DNA of 42,151 nt from a virus. The notes beneath the pieces were generated by a model, which was not told the DNA's origin, made no database searches, and saw only the letters and a program-made list of their open reading frames with translations. The position numbers were made by a program, and so were the translations under genes. The stretch covers positions 1 through 42,151 of the IMG/VR virus record IMGVR_UViG_3300045966_000102. The stretch is one strand, 5' to 3'. This document shows positions 23,017-32,042 of the stretch, piece after piece; positions within the stretch are counted from its first letter, which is position 1, and each line of letters begins with the position of its first letter.

Positions 23017-23035
23017 GTGCCCGGAGACGGACCCC

Positions 23036-23845
23036 ATGGCCGCAGTGCTCCCGGAAACCACGCGCCACTTCCTGGTGGACTTTGGCCTGGTCAAGGCCGA
23101 ACCCCTCACCCCAGGCCAGCCCTGGATGATCTACATCCAGGCATCCACCCCTGGTGTGGACTACGACGGGGAGCGCGTGCTGCCCCAGGCCATGCAGGAC
23201 GCCCGGCCTTATTTCCTGGCCAATGGGCGTATCAGCTACGAGCACATCACCCCGGACACCCGACATGACCCCAGCGTGCTGATAGGCGAACCCAGGGAGA
23301 TGACCATCACCCCCGATGGCCGGACCCTGGTCAAAGCCGAACTGTACCAGCGCGTCAAGAAGGCCCAGGAAGTCTGGGACATCTTGCAGAGCGGGGGAAA
23401 GATGAAGGCCAGTGTGGGTGGCTCAATCCTGCGCCGTCAGCAGGACGTGACCGGCACCCCCGTGGTCACCAAGCTATTCCTCAACCACATCGCCCTGACC
23501 CCCTGGCCCGTCAACGATGACACCAATGTCCAGCTCACGCCTTACGACTCCTTCATGAAAGCGCTGGGGTACCGCGTCCATAAGGCCCTGGGTGCGACCA
23601 CAGGCACCAGTGCCCAGCCGCTGGTCATGCAGGACCTGGAAGGTCAACGCCAACGCCTCACCCCTGCCTTTGCCACGCGCTGGCAGGCCCTCACCGACAT
23701 CATTCAGCAACTCAGCCAGGAGCGCGGCAAAGCCCTGTCGGACGACGACGCCCGGCAGTGTGCCCTGGCCGTGCTTATCCGCCGTGGAGAAGCGCGGCAG
23801 GCATATGTCGCCGCCAGTGGGAACCGGCTCCCCGGCAGCGTCTAG
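23036..23845 (+). CDS. Prohead (capsid maturation) protease
   Basis: This 269-residue protein starts at ATG 23036, with GGAG ten bases upstream; a TTG at 23015 lies in the terminator U-tract. It has the herpes/HK97-type prohead protease layout: DYDGERVLPQAM, a candidate catalytic His in ISYEHITP (H70), and a candidate nucleophile Ser in MKASVGGSI (S126). The C-terminal part (about 180-269) is helical and probably binds capsid or scaffold. It cleaves scaffold and capsid termini during head maturation. Position directly before the scaffold and capsid genes supports this. It is the first gene of the right structural operon. Confidence 0.78.
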   Translation: MAAVLPETTRHFLVDFGLVKAEPLTPGQPWMIYIQASTPGVDYDGERVLPQAMQDARPYFLANGRISYEHITPDTRHDPSVLIGEPREMTITPDGRTLVKAELYQRVKKAQEVWDILQSGGKMKASVGGSILRRQQDVTGTPVVTKLFLNHIALTPWPVNDDTNVQLTPYDSFMKALGYRVHKALGATTGTSAQPLVMQDLEGQRQRLTPAFATRWQALTDIIQQLSQERGKALSDDDARQCALAVLIRRGEARQAYVAASGNRLPGSV

Positions 23846-23855
23846 GAGGACAGGT

Positions 23856-24629
23856 ATGGCTTTCACCAGTAACACGCTCGAAGACGACCTGAAGGCGTTG
23901 GAGGGCAAGCTCAACGGGTCCCAGGAGGACGATGGCGACCTCAAGAAGGCCCTGGCAGATGTGGCCAAGGGTGCTATCGGGCTGGCCACCAAAACCCTCA
24001 GCAAGGCCCGTGGGGACGATGACGACATGGGCGCCGATGAGGACGAAGGCGACGACGACCGCCCCGGCACCGACGACGACGACACCGAAGAGTGGATACA
24101 GAACCTGCTCCAGAACAAGGGAGGGGAGCCCGCCCAGAAATCCCGCCGCCAGGAGTGGGGAGGGGAGGGACTCTACAAGGCCCTCAGTGCCGACAGCGAT
24201 GTAGGCGCCGTCGACGTGGGAGGGTACCTGCAGGAAGAGTTAGCGATCCGCGAGCGTGACCGCAAAGAACTCCGCCGCTTGCGCAAGCAAAACGGCCTAC
24301 TCCTGAAAGCCATCACCGACCTGCACGCCTCAAGCACCGCCAACAGCCGCGCCCAGCAGCGTGTCAACGCTGTGCTGGCCAAGGGGCTCATGAAGCTCCT
24401 CGACGCCACCGACGACTTGAACAGCCAGCCTGCCACGGGCTCCCGCTTCGCCCTGATGGAGAAGTCTGTCAGCGCCGCCAGGGACCACCTCCGTACTCAA
24501 GGAGGGCAGGAGGTGAAGTACACCAAGGACCACGCCGTCCGCCTGCTCCAGAAAGGCATCATCACCCAGGAACAGCACCGCATCTGGAAGACCACCAACA
24601 TGCTGCCACCCGGCATTGACGCCGCCTAA
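23856..24629 (+). CDS. Scaffold-like head assembly protein
   Basis: ATG 23856 follows AGGAGG; the longer open frame to 23592 lies inside the protease gene. The protein (257 aa) is highly charged: an acidic stretch (DDDDMGADEDEGDDD) near residues 54-75, then a coiled-coil region (EELAIRERDRKELRRLRKQNGLLLKAI) and an Ala/Gln-rich helical tail. Low-complexity, coiled-coil composition and its place between protease and capsid are typical of scaffolding proteins. Sequence identity to a named scaffold family is not evident, so the assignment rests on context. Confidence 0.65.
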   Translation: MAFTSNTLEDDLKALEGKLNGSQEDDGDLKKALADVAKGAIGLATKTLSKARGDDDDMGADEDEGDDDRPGTDDDDTEEWIQNLLQNKGGEPAQKSRRQEWGGEGLYKALSADSDVGAVDVGGYLQEELAIRERDRKELRRLRKQNGLLLKAITDLHASSTANSRAQQRVNAVLAKGLMKLLDATDDLNSQPATGSRFALMEKSVSAARDHLRTQGGQEVKYTKDHAVRLLQKGIITQEQHRIWKTTNMLPPGIDAA

Positions 24630-24656
24630 CCTGCCCAGCAGTAGAGGAGCACGACC

Positions 24657-26141
24657 GTGATAGGTTTTGACTCATTGGTAAGCTCTGGGATGCTCCAGGA
24701 CGAACTGCTCAAGGCGCTGGCGTCGACAGCAAGCGCGGGCACGGACGCATCCCCATTAGTCAAAGAGGACTTGGAGGTAGAAGCCCACACCCAACTGTGG
24801 CTAGAGACCGACCCGGTTGAACTGGTCATATTGAAACACTTGCCACACGTCCAGGCATTCAGCGTGCTGCATGAGTTTGACCAGATCATAGGCTATGGCG
24901 CGCGTGGGCATGACGGTTTTTACGGGGAGAACAGCCTACCCGCAGAAGCCGCGATCCAGTCCAGACGCAAGACCGTCAATATCCGTCTGATGGGTGACAT
25001 CTCTAGCGTGTTCGCGCTGGCCAGCTTCCAGACGCCGATCCAGGCGTTAGGACAGTCCAACCTGGTCGACGAGAACATGGCCAGCACCCGGCTGGACCTG
25101 CTCCACAAGATGGCCGTGGCGGTCTACAACGCCGACGATGGCAGCACCACCCACACGCTGCGCTTTAAGGGACTGCGCCAGCAGATACTAGAGGGCACCA
25201 GCCCGTCCAGTGCTGCGCCGTTCACGATCAACCCGGATTACATCATTGACCTGCGTGGTGCGAAGCTCGACCCGCCAGAAATTAGAAAGCGTGCCCGCCA
25301 GGTACGGGAGCGCTTTGGGGCTATGCGCTGGCTGTACATGGCGCCGTCCGTCTCAGAGTTTCTGGAAGAGAGCCTGGACCCCGCCGAGCGCTTGATGATC
25401 CCGCGCACCCCAGGGGACGCGGTGATTCTGGGGCAAAACATTGGTGGCATGAACACCGCTGGCGGCATTACGCGCTTTGCGGTGGACAACACCCTCACGA
25501 GCAGCCTGTACATGGGCGCTGCCCCACTTGTGGCGGAGACCAACGCCCCGGCGCCGCTCCCGGCTGGCAACATTGCTGCCCCGGTTGTCGCCGCTGACGC
25601 TGCCTCTCTGTGGGGAGCCGCTGACGCCGACGCCGCCGTGGTCTATGACATTACGGCCCTCAATGCCGCTGGCGAATCGACCGCCACGCGCGTGGGTCCT
25701 ATCGCCGTCGCCGCTGGCCAGAAGGTCACCATTGCGATCACCCCGCGCGCCGCAGACACCTCGTACCGCATCTACCGGGGAGACAGCACCCTCAACCCGC
25801 CGCTGTTTATCCGGGAAATCAAAGGCACCGGCAATACCACCGCATTCAATTTTGTCGACCTCAATGAACGCATCCCAGGCACCACGGACGCCTTTGGTCT
25901 CAACATCGCCAGTGCCAACAGTGACGCCATGCGCATGAACGACATGAGCCGCGTCACCTTGCAGAACCCGCCCCGCCCGCGCAATACCGCGTCGCTGGTC
26001 ACACTAGGCCCATGGATGGGCATTTTTGAACTGGCCCATATTCTCCATACCGCCAGCCGTGACCTGCTCTTTTCGGCCTTTACCCCACAGATCACACACC
26101 CCTATCAAAACGTGGTGTGGATCAATGTAGGCGACCGCTAG
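24657..26141 (+). CDS. Major capsid protein with an inserted Ig/FN3-like domain
   Basis: This 494-residue protein has a GTG start at 24657 with AGAGGAG upstream. The first ~300 residues and the last ~75 (ASLVTLGPWMGIFELAHILHTASRDLLFSAFTPQITHPYQNVVWINVG) look like a split capsid fold. Between them, about residues 305-412, is an Ig/fibronectin-III-like domain (VVYDITALNAAGESTATRVGPIAV, then TSYRIYRGDST) that would be displayed on the capsid surface or stabilise it. Gene order (protease, scaffold, this gene, neck genes) and length support the major capsid assignment. Confidence 0.78.
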   Translation: MIGFDSLVSSGMLQDELLKALASTASAGTDASPLVKEDLEVEAHTQLWLETDPVELVILKHLPHVQAFSVLHEFDQIIGYGARGHDGFYGENSLPAEAAIQSRRKTVNIRLMGDISSVFALASFQTPIQALGQSNLVDENMASTRLDLLHKMAVAVYNADDGSTTHTLRFKGLRQQILEGTSPSSAAPFTINPDYIIDLRGAKLDPPEIRKRARQVRERFGAMRWLYMAPSVSEFLEESLDPAERLMIPRTPGDAVILGQNIGGMNTAGGITRFAVDNTLTSSLYMGAAPLVAETNAPAPLPAGNIAAPVVAADAASLWGAADADAAVVYDITALNAAGESTATRVGPIAVAAGQKVTIAITPRAADTSYRIYRGDSTLNPPLFIREIKGTGNTTAFNFVDLNERIPGTTDAFGLNIASANSDAMRMNDMSRVTLQNPPRPRNTASLVTLGPWMGIFELAHILHTASRDLLFSAFTPQITHPYQNVVWINVGDR

Positions 26142-26156
26142 AAAGGGAGGAGCGGT

Positions 26157-26573
26157 ATGGCCTGGAAGATTAGCCGCGTCTCTGGCCCTGGGGACCACGT
26201 ACTAGGAGGGACCACGGTCACCTTTGACGCTGAGGGTGTCTGCATCACCGACAACGCCGACGTGGCCGCCAACGCCCGGCAATTCCCGCGCTATTTCCTG
26301 GTGGAAGACACCAGCGAGACACCTCCCGCCCCACCCGCTGAGGAGGGGGAAGCAGAGGAGCCTGGCGCGAGCCCGGACGCCGTGCCTCCGTCCGAGACCG
26401 CACCAGAGGAGGGCGCCGCCAACCAGACGGCGCCTGGCTTCACGCAGGAGGACCTCGAAAGCCTCACCGTGACCGAACTCCGCGAACTGGCCAGCGCCGC
26501 CGATATTTCCGGCGCCAGCCGCATGACCAAGGCCGAGCTGGTCACCGCCTTGCTCGCCAGCCAGGGAGGGTAG
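26157..26573 (+). CDS. Head protein with C-terminal SAP/HeH-like motif
   Basis: This 138-residue protein has a GGGAGGAG ribosome site. The N-terminal ~50 residues are beta-rich (MAWKISRVSGPGDHVLGGTTVTFDAEG). A Pro/Glu/Ala-rich acidic linker follows, then a C-terminal helix-extended-helix (LESLTVTELRELASAADISGASRMTKAELVTALLA, about 102-136) like the SAP or Rho N-terminal fold, which binds nucleic acid. Similar short proteins follow capsid genes in other phages. A role at the head-tail joint or DNA contact is possible. Confidence 0.65.
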   Translation: MAWKISRVSGPGDHVLGGTTVTFDAEGVCITDNADVAANARQFPRYFLVEDTSETPPAPPAEEGEAEEPGASPDAVPPSETAPEEGAANQTAPGFTQEDLESLTVTELRELASAADISGASRMTKAELVTALLASQGG

Positions 26574-26576
26574 GCC

Positions 26577-27422
26577 ATGCCCGGTGGCTGGCAGATGGGA
26601 CTGAAGCCGAAGCCCGACAACCTCAAGGGCATGCTCATTGACAGCATGGTCCCTGAGTACATCCGGCAGACCTACCTGGTAGGCGTCAACCTGGGTGTGG
26701 CCTGGCAGGGTATGCCCGGCGACATCGCCATGCAGAACATCCTCAACGGCATTATTGCCGACGTACAGAGCAAGCTGGGCATCCGTTTTGAGCGCCAGGT
26801 AGTCAAGACCGACCCGGACGCGGACATGGTGCAGGGCGAAGACTTTGACCTCTTAGGGGAGCGCCTGCACCACTTCCGCGCGCAGCTCACCTCGACGCAC
26901 TACTACATACCCCTGCCCTATAGCAACGTCGTGAGTGTGGAGCGCGTGCGCCTGTTTTACGGCAACCAGCTTGTGTACACCGTACCAGCCGACTGGATTT
27001 ACTTCACCAGCAAGGAGGGGATTCTCCGCCTGACCCCGAGCCTCACCAACTCTGTCTTGCAAGGCAACTTTGGCGGTTTTGACTCTGTCTTTTACACCTG
27101 GACCTATCGCGACTGCATCCCGCATGCCTGGTCTCTCGACTACACCATAGGCTACGACCAGATAGACGCAGATATTGCGCGCTATATCGGCCTGGCAACG
27201 GCCATCCAGGTGCTCTCGACCGCTGGCCAGGGGAGCGACATCTCCGGGGGACTGAGTAACGAAAGCCTGAGCCAGGACGGCATCAGTGAGTCTGTGGGCT
27301 ATGCCCAGGGCAAGTATGGCCCCTACAGCGGGCTCATCCAGATGTACGCGGACGAACTCGACCGCATGGACCTGAAGCAGAAACGGCTGGCCAAGAAGGG
27401 CATCAAGGTAGCCGTGGTCTAG
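26577..27422 (+). CDS. Neck / head-tail connector-type protein (281 aa)
   Basis: ATG 26577 lies four bases after the previous stop, with GGAGGG upstream. The body alternates helical and beta segments (MQNILNGIIADVQSKLGIRFERQVV; YYIPLPYSNVVSVERVRLFYGNQLVYTVPADWIYF). The C-terminal helix is basic (MDLKQKRLAKKGIKVAVV). The N-terminal helical part with KLGIRFE recalls head-completion adaptor proteins. Name and function are inferred from position between capsid and tail genes. Confidence 0.55.
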   Translation: MPGGWQMGLKPKPDNLKGMLIDSMVPEYIRQTYLVGVNLGVAWQGMPGDIAMQNILNGIIADVQSKLGIRFERQVVKTDPDADMVQGEDFDLLGERLHHFRAQLTSTHYYIPLPYSNVVSVERVRLFYGNQLVYTVPADWIYFTSKEGILRLTPSLTNSVLQGNFGGFDSVFYTWTYRDCIPHAWSLDYTIGYDQIDADIARYIGLATAIQVLSTAGQGSDISGGLSNESLSQDGISESVGYAQGKYGPYSGLIQMYADELDRMDLKQKRLAKKGIKVAVV

Positions 27423-27432
27423 GAGCACCCCC

Positions 27433-28107
27433 GTGATCTACACCGGACGGCTGGGCAAGCGGCATTTTACCGTGCAGAAGCAACGGGACATGATCGCCGG
27501 GCACGGCGCTAATGTGCTGGTGATTCCGACCGTCACCTGCCCGTGCCTCACCCTGGAGCAGCTCTTTGACCCGCTCTGCCCGGAGTGCTTTGGTACTGGA
27601 CGCTTCCCCCAGCCCGCCTTGCAGTACACCACCGTGCTGGCCCTCATTCAGGACACGGGCAAGCAAGACTACCACGAAGCAGGCTCATGGACCGAAGGCC
27701 AGATACTGTGTCTCACCCCGCCCGAAATCTCCCTGGCCCTGTGGGACACGGTCACCATGCTGGACGTGCGCGACACCTTCAGTGACGAAGTGCTGCAGCG
27801 TGGTGTCAAGGACCGCGTGCGCTTTTCCCAGGGTGTGGAGGTGGAGCTAGTCCTTGACCGGACCCAGCCGTATATCCTGGGGACAGACTACGTGCTCACC
27901 CCGCCGAACGTGATCACCTGGCAGCCCACCGGCAGCAGCCCGGCCACAGGCACCTATTACAGCATCCGGTATAGCGCCTTCCCCACGTATGCCGTCTTTC
28001 AGGACAACGAGCGGCTCCGCGTGGAGAACCGCACGCGCCAGGCCCAGGAGGTGATGCTCAAGCGCCTGGACCGCATCGACCCACAGCGCCCCTTTCCCGT
28101 GCCCTAG
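27433..28107 (+). CDS. Neck / head completion protein with Cys cluster (224 aa)
   Basis: The GTG start at 27433 follows AGGAGC. Residues about 35-56 contain TCPC and CPEC (CPCLTLEQLFDPLCPECFGTG), a probable zinc-binding knuckle. The remainder is beta-rich and ends in a basic amphipathic stretch (RTRQAQEVMLKRLDRIDP). The family is not recognised with certainty; gene order suggests a neck component. Confidence 0.55.
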   Translation: MIYTGRLGKRHFTVQKQRDMIAGHGANVLVIPTVTCPCLTLEQLFDPLCPECFGTGRFPQPALQYTTVLALIQDTGKQDYHEAGSWTEGQILCLTPPEISLALWDTVTMLDVRDTFSDEVLQRGVKDRVRFSQGVEVELVLDRTQPYILGTDYVLTPPNVITWQPTGSSPATGTYYSIRYSAFPTYAVFQDNERLRVENRTRQAQEVMLKRLDRIDPQRPFPVP

Positions 28108-28119
28108 AGGACCTGGCTT

Positions 28120-28911
28120 ATGGCAGAGATACGCATAGACGTACCCAGGCACACCACCCCGATGCCCCTCACCGAGCGTGCCATATACGACGCCGCGCGC
28201 CTGATTCAAACGGCCTGGGTGGCTGCTGCACAGTCAGGCCGCTACTTCCATCCCGGCCTGGGTGGCTACGTGCGTGGCATTGTGACCGATGACAGCCTGG
28301 TCTACCCCCTGGACGGGGACCCGCTCAGCGCCGCCGTGTTCAACCTGGCACCCTACGCTGGCGTGATCGAAGAGGGCCACCCTGGCTTCCACCTGCCCAG
28401 CGTCATGCACTGGCCGACCCCTGCCAGCAAGCGCGCCAAGGCCGGGCACTACTATATTAACGTCCCATTTCGTCACACCGTCCCGCGTAGTGGCCCTGGC
28501 ATTACTGGCCAGGCTCAGCGCGCCATGATGCCCGCGCCCGTGTACCAGGTAGCGAAGCGCCTGGCACCCGGCGAACGCCTCACCGCAGGCCCGAGCGCAG
28601 GCCGCCGTGTGCATGCCCCTGGACTGACGCCCTACGTGCCCCGCTACGCGCGCAACCGGCGCCCTGGCTACGTGCACGCCTCGATCTATGAGAGCCTGGA
28701 GAAACGGGGAGCGGCCCGGCACACCCGCTACATGACCTGGCGCACGCTGAGCCAGAGAAGCCCTGGGTGGCACATCCCCCCACGCCAGGGCACGCACATT
28801 GCCGCCACAGTGGCCCGTGAAATCGCCCCGCAGCTCATACGCCTGGTGTCCGACGCCGCCCAGCAGGACGTGATCAACTACATACAGAGCCGCATGGGAG
28901 GCACCTTATGA
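28120..28911 (+). CDS. HK97 gp10-like / tail completion protein
   Basis: This is a 263-residue protein. An N-terminal helix (LTERAIYDAARLIQTAWVAAAQSG) is followed by YAGVIEEGHPGFHLPS and KAGHYYINVPFRHTVP, the pattern of gp10-like neck/tail-completion proteins (Y..x.E.G....P......G...Y...PFRH..P). The C-terminal half is Arg-rich. It would close the tail end that meets the connector. Its TGA overlaps the next start. Confidence 0.65.
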   Translation: MAEIRIDVPRHTTPMPLTERAIYDAARLIQTAWVAAAQSGRYFHPGLGGYVRGIVTDDSLVYPLDGDPLSAAVFNLAPYAGVIEEGHPGFHLPSVMHWPTPASKRAKAGHYYINVPFRHTVPRSGPGITGQAQRAMMPAPVYQVAKRLAPGERLTAGPSAGRRVHAPGLTPYVPRYARNRRPGYVHASIYESLEKRGAARHTRYMTWRTLSQRSPGWHIPPRQGTHIAATVAREIAPQLIRLVSDAAQQDVINYIQSRMGGTL

Positions 28912-29768
28912 TGCCCGAACGCATCCTGCAGCTCTGGATACGCAACGCCCTCGCCCTGTATGCCGCCAACCCCATTATGGTGGAGCAGGTTTTCCAGGAA
29001 GAAGACCAGGTGGGCACCCCGTCCCTGGTGACCACAGACACCCTGGAGGACGGCGAAAAGACCTGGGTCCCCAACACCTGGCAAGGGGCAACGCTGCGCT
29101 ACCAGGGCGCTGCGTACCCCATTGCGAGCAACACCCGGCGCAGCCTCACCGTCACTGGCGCCCTGACGCCTACCGAGCTGCCAGAGGACCCCTACCAGAT
29201 TGTCCCCGCTGACGTGCTCCGGCTGCAGACCTATCTCCAGATGCGCGCCGTCACCGTCGACGTGTCTTACAACCGTATCCCGACCACCGCGCCGCTCATT
29301 CATCTGCGCCTGGAGTCTGACCGCCAGGCCAGCCCGTCTATCGGGGAGAGCGTGCTCTATACGGTCGACCCGGCCACACGGGAGGAACGCACCTGGCTGC
29401 AGACCGAGATGGCCGCCACCTATCTGGTCACCATCGCGACGCAGAACCCCCAGGAAACCGTGTGGCTCTATCAGCTTCTGGTGAATGCCTACCTGGGAGC
29501 ACAGCCCTACTTTGCCCGCGCTGGACTGCATGACATCACCCTCAATGGCTCCGATGTGCACCCGGACCTGGCCTACCTCCCGGAGCAGGTGTACGCGCGC
29601 TACCTGGAAATCAGCTTTACCCGGCTCATGCAGGCCGTGCTCCTCGACACGATTGACCAGATTACCGACGTGGAGACCATCCCGGACCCGCGCTATCAGG
29701 ACCTGGACAGCAAGATGGACCCCCCGATGCCGGAGGACCTCAGCCATGGCCGACGCACGCCGCATTGA
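28908..29768 (+). CDS. Tail terminator / neck-type protein (286 aa)
   Basis: The start is ATG 28908 or the adjacent ATG 28911, overlapping the stop of the gp10-like gene. It has an N-terminal helix (ERILQLWIRNALALYAANPIMVEQVF), a long beta-rich middle, then LLVNAYLGAQPYFARAGLHDITLNGSDVHPDLAYLPEQVYARYLEISFTRLMQAV. The position directly before the sheath gene and the alpha/beta pattern suggest a tail terminator or neck protein. No firm family match. Confidence 0.5.
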   Translation: MMPERILQLWIRNALALYAANPIMVEQVFQEEDQVGTPSLVTTDTLEDGEKTWVPNTWQGATLRYQGAAYPIASNTRRSLTVTGALTPTELPEDPYQIVPADVLRLQTYLQMRAVTVDVSYNRIPTTAPLIHLRLESDRQASPSIGESVLYTVDPATREERTWLQTEMAATYLVTIATQNPQETVWLYQLLVNAYLGAQPYFARAGLHDITLNGSDVHPDLAYLPEQVYARYLEISFTRLMQAVLLDTIDQITDVETIPDPRYQDLDSKMDPPMPEDLSHGRRTPH

Positions 29769-29925
29769 CCTGACGGTCTTTAGCCAGGCTAAAAACTTGA
29801 ACGTGATGCAGATCGCCGCCCTCAAGGCCCTGCTCAAGACCCAGCGCCCCCCGTCGACGCACGCCACCATGGCGGAGTGGGAGCGCTGGCTCAAGGACGC
29901 CCTGGAGACGGTGGTCACCACCTAA
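29746..29925 (+). CDS. Small protein before the tail sheath (59 aa)
   Basis: ATG 29746 has GGAGG ten bases upstream and overlaps the preceding gene by 23 bases. The sequence (MADARRIDLTVFSQAKNLNVMQIAALKALLKTQRPPSTHATMAEWERWLKDALETVVTT) is a compact two-helix protein. The function is unknown; it is kept because of its ribosome site and fit in the gap. Confidence 0.6.
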   Translation: MADARRIDLTVFSQAKNLNVMQIAALKALLKTQRPPSTHATMAEWERWLKDALETVVTT

Positions 29926-29940
29926 CCGAAAGGAGGAGCG

Positions 29941-32034
29941 ATGCCAGCCAACCCCTTGCGAGTCACCGACTTTTACGGGAATGGGAGAGTTGAGCCTAGT
30001 GTATTTAGTATTGTAGACATTGACACCCGCGTGCAGCAACGGCTTCAGGCATTCAGGGACGTGGTGCTCCTGTCGACCTTTGAAGGGGGACCCACTGAAG
30101 GCTTGACCGTGTTTGTCGACCCGGAAGAGATGCACAACGTCATGGACCCGGAAGGGACCAACGGCCAGGGCATCCAGCTTGCCGACTATGCCCGCGTGCC
30201 CACCTTTGACGCGAGAATCCCAGGCGCGTACAGAGTCTACACCGGACGGGTAGGCCGCCCGACGCCGTCCACCCTGACCTTACAGGACGACGCCACCACA
30301 CCAGACGACGTGATGCGCGTCGACAGCCGCGACAAGGGGAGCTATGTCAACAAGATCAGCATAGAAGTCATGCCTGGCACGCTCAGCGGCAAACGGGTGA
30401 TTGTGCGCTATGCGACCCAGGAAGTAGTGAGCTTTGACAATCTCAGGAACGCCATCAACCTCTCCTATATCGGCAATGCGACAGCGGCCACCGTCACCAT
30501 TACGCGCCAGGCAGACCAGGCCGTCCGCCTGCAAACCAGCCTCACCGGCGCCACCGATGGCAGTATAAACCTCGACATAGACCTGACCGCTGAGGAGTGG
30601 AATACGTGCGCCGAACTGGCCAACATGATCAATGCCCAGAACGGCTATCGCTGCTCACTCAACCCCTATGCGGACCCGATGCTGCCCCCTACCGAACTGG
30701 ACCAGGTGGTAGCCGACGACATCAAGACCATTGCAGCCTTCACGGTCGAATACACCGGCACCGGCACCGCCTGCACCATGACCATCACCGATACCGCCCT
30801 GACCACCACGGCCACCGGGGGAGCGGCTGGCGACTCGCTCAATCTCGACTTTACCGACGAAGGCACAGCCACCCTGGGACTGCTCGTGAGCGCGCTGAAT
30901 GCCACGAGTGTCTACGTCGCCACCGTAGGCGACCATGCCGACCCGGAGCAGCTCGTAGCTCACGCGCTGGAGCCCGTCACGGCAGTAGACGTGATGACCA
31001 GCCCGGTCACGGTGAGTGCGAAGGAGGGCTTGTATTACTACGTCACGACTGCCGAGCTGGGCACCGTGGTGTATGCCGTGGCCACCCGCAGCACGCGCAT
31101 TACCGCCACCCGCCTCTCTGGCGCCATCACCCCACCGGCTGACCTCGCCCAGACGTTCTTGACCGGAGGGACCAACCCCCAGCCCACCGTGCAGGACTGG
31201 ATAGACGCACTCAACACGGTGAAGGAGGAGGACCTGCTAGGTGGCATGCTGCTCCTCAACACCGCCAGCAGCACCCTGCATGATATAGCGTTAGCCTGGG
31301 TGGTCGAACAACGCAAACTGTACGGCGCCACCTACCGCGCCTTTTTTGGCGCCCCGCCTGGACTCAGCCCGGCGACCTACCGCAGCCTGGCCACGGCGAT
31401 GAACAGCACCTATGTGACCCTCGCCTGCCAGCGCATCCTGTCCCCGGACGGTGTGACGCACCAGGACCCCGTGTACACCGCCGCCATTATGTGCGGACTC
31501 GCCAGCGGTGTCCCCATCGCCCAGACCACCACCAACGTGGCCATCAGGTGTCGCGACCTCATAGACCGCTACAGCCTGGCACAGCGCGAAGAGATGGAAA
31601 GCTCAGGACTAAGTATACTAAAAGACGTAAAGGGCAGGGGCATTGTCACCGCCTTTAGCCTCACCACCTCCCTCAGCGCCGCCCGCATGGAGCGCGTCCT
31701 CTCAGAATCCATGGCCATCGACTACATAGACCAAAATGTCCGACTCGTTTTGTACGAGTTTCTAGGAGCCTGGGGCACAAGGGACCTTATACCGCAAGTC
31801 AAGGGCAGGGTTACGGACGTTTTGAACCAGCTTCTAGCGCAGGGGATTATCACCACCGGCATTGACCAGCACGGCGCCATTCTCCCAGCGTTTACGCCGC
31901 CAGGTGTGGGCTTTAAGGCTGGGGTGTTGTCCGTCGTGTGGCGCTGCTGGATTGGTGGAGAGATAAGCCAGATCAGCGTGCAGGGGTTTGTCCAGTACCA
32001 AACGTTTGAAATCCAGCTCCCCGTAGGGGCATAG
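29941..32034 (+). CDS. Contractile tail sheath protein
   Basis: This 697-residue protein has a full AAAGGAGGAG ribosome site. It opens with strands typical of sheath proteins (VEPSVFSIVDIDTRVQQRLQAFRDVVLLSTFEGGP) and has an expanded variable middle (about 90-400). The C-terminal third carries the conserved sheath core: AALNTVKEEDLLGGMLLLNT, DPVYTAAIMCGLASGVPI, and a final LSVVWRCWIGGEISQISVQGFVQYQTFEI. Being followed at once by a tube-like gene and a tape measure supports this. It shows the virus is a myovirus. Confidence 0.85.
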   Translation: MPANPLRVTDFYGNGRVEPSVFSIVDIDTRVQQRLQAFRDVVLLSTFEGGPTEGLTVFVDPEEMHNVMDPEGTNGQGIQLADYARVPTFDARIPGAYRVYTGRVGRPTPSTLTLQDDATTPDDVMRVDSRDKGSYVNKISIEVMPGTLSGKRVIVRYATQEVVSFDNLRNAINLSYIGNATAATVTITRQADQAVRLQTSLTGATDGSINLDIDLTAEEWNTCAELANMINAQNGYRCSLNPYADPMLPPTELDQVVADDIKTIAAFTVEYTGTGTACTMTITDTALTTTATGGAAGDSLNLDFTDEGTATLGLLVSALNATSVYVATVGDHADPEQLVAHALEPVTAVDVMTSPVTVSAKEGLYYYVTTAELGTVVYAVATRSTRITATRLSGAITPPADLAQTFLTGGTNPQPTVQDWIDALNTVKEEDLLGGMLLLNTASSTLHDIALAWVVEQRKLYGATYRAFFGAPPGLSPATYRSLATAMNSTYVTLACQRILSPDGVTHQDPVYTAAIMCGLASGVPIAQTTTNVAIRCRDLIDRYSLAQREEMESSGLSILKDVKGRGIVTAFSLTTSLSAARMERVLSESMAIDYIDQNVRLVLYEFLGAWGTRDLIPQVKGRVTDVLNQLLAQGIITTGIDQHGAILPAFTPPGVGFKAGVLSVVWRCWIGGEISQISVQGFVQYQTFEIQLPVGA

Positions 32035-32042
32035 GAGGGCCA

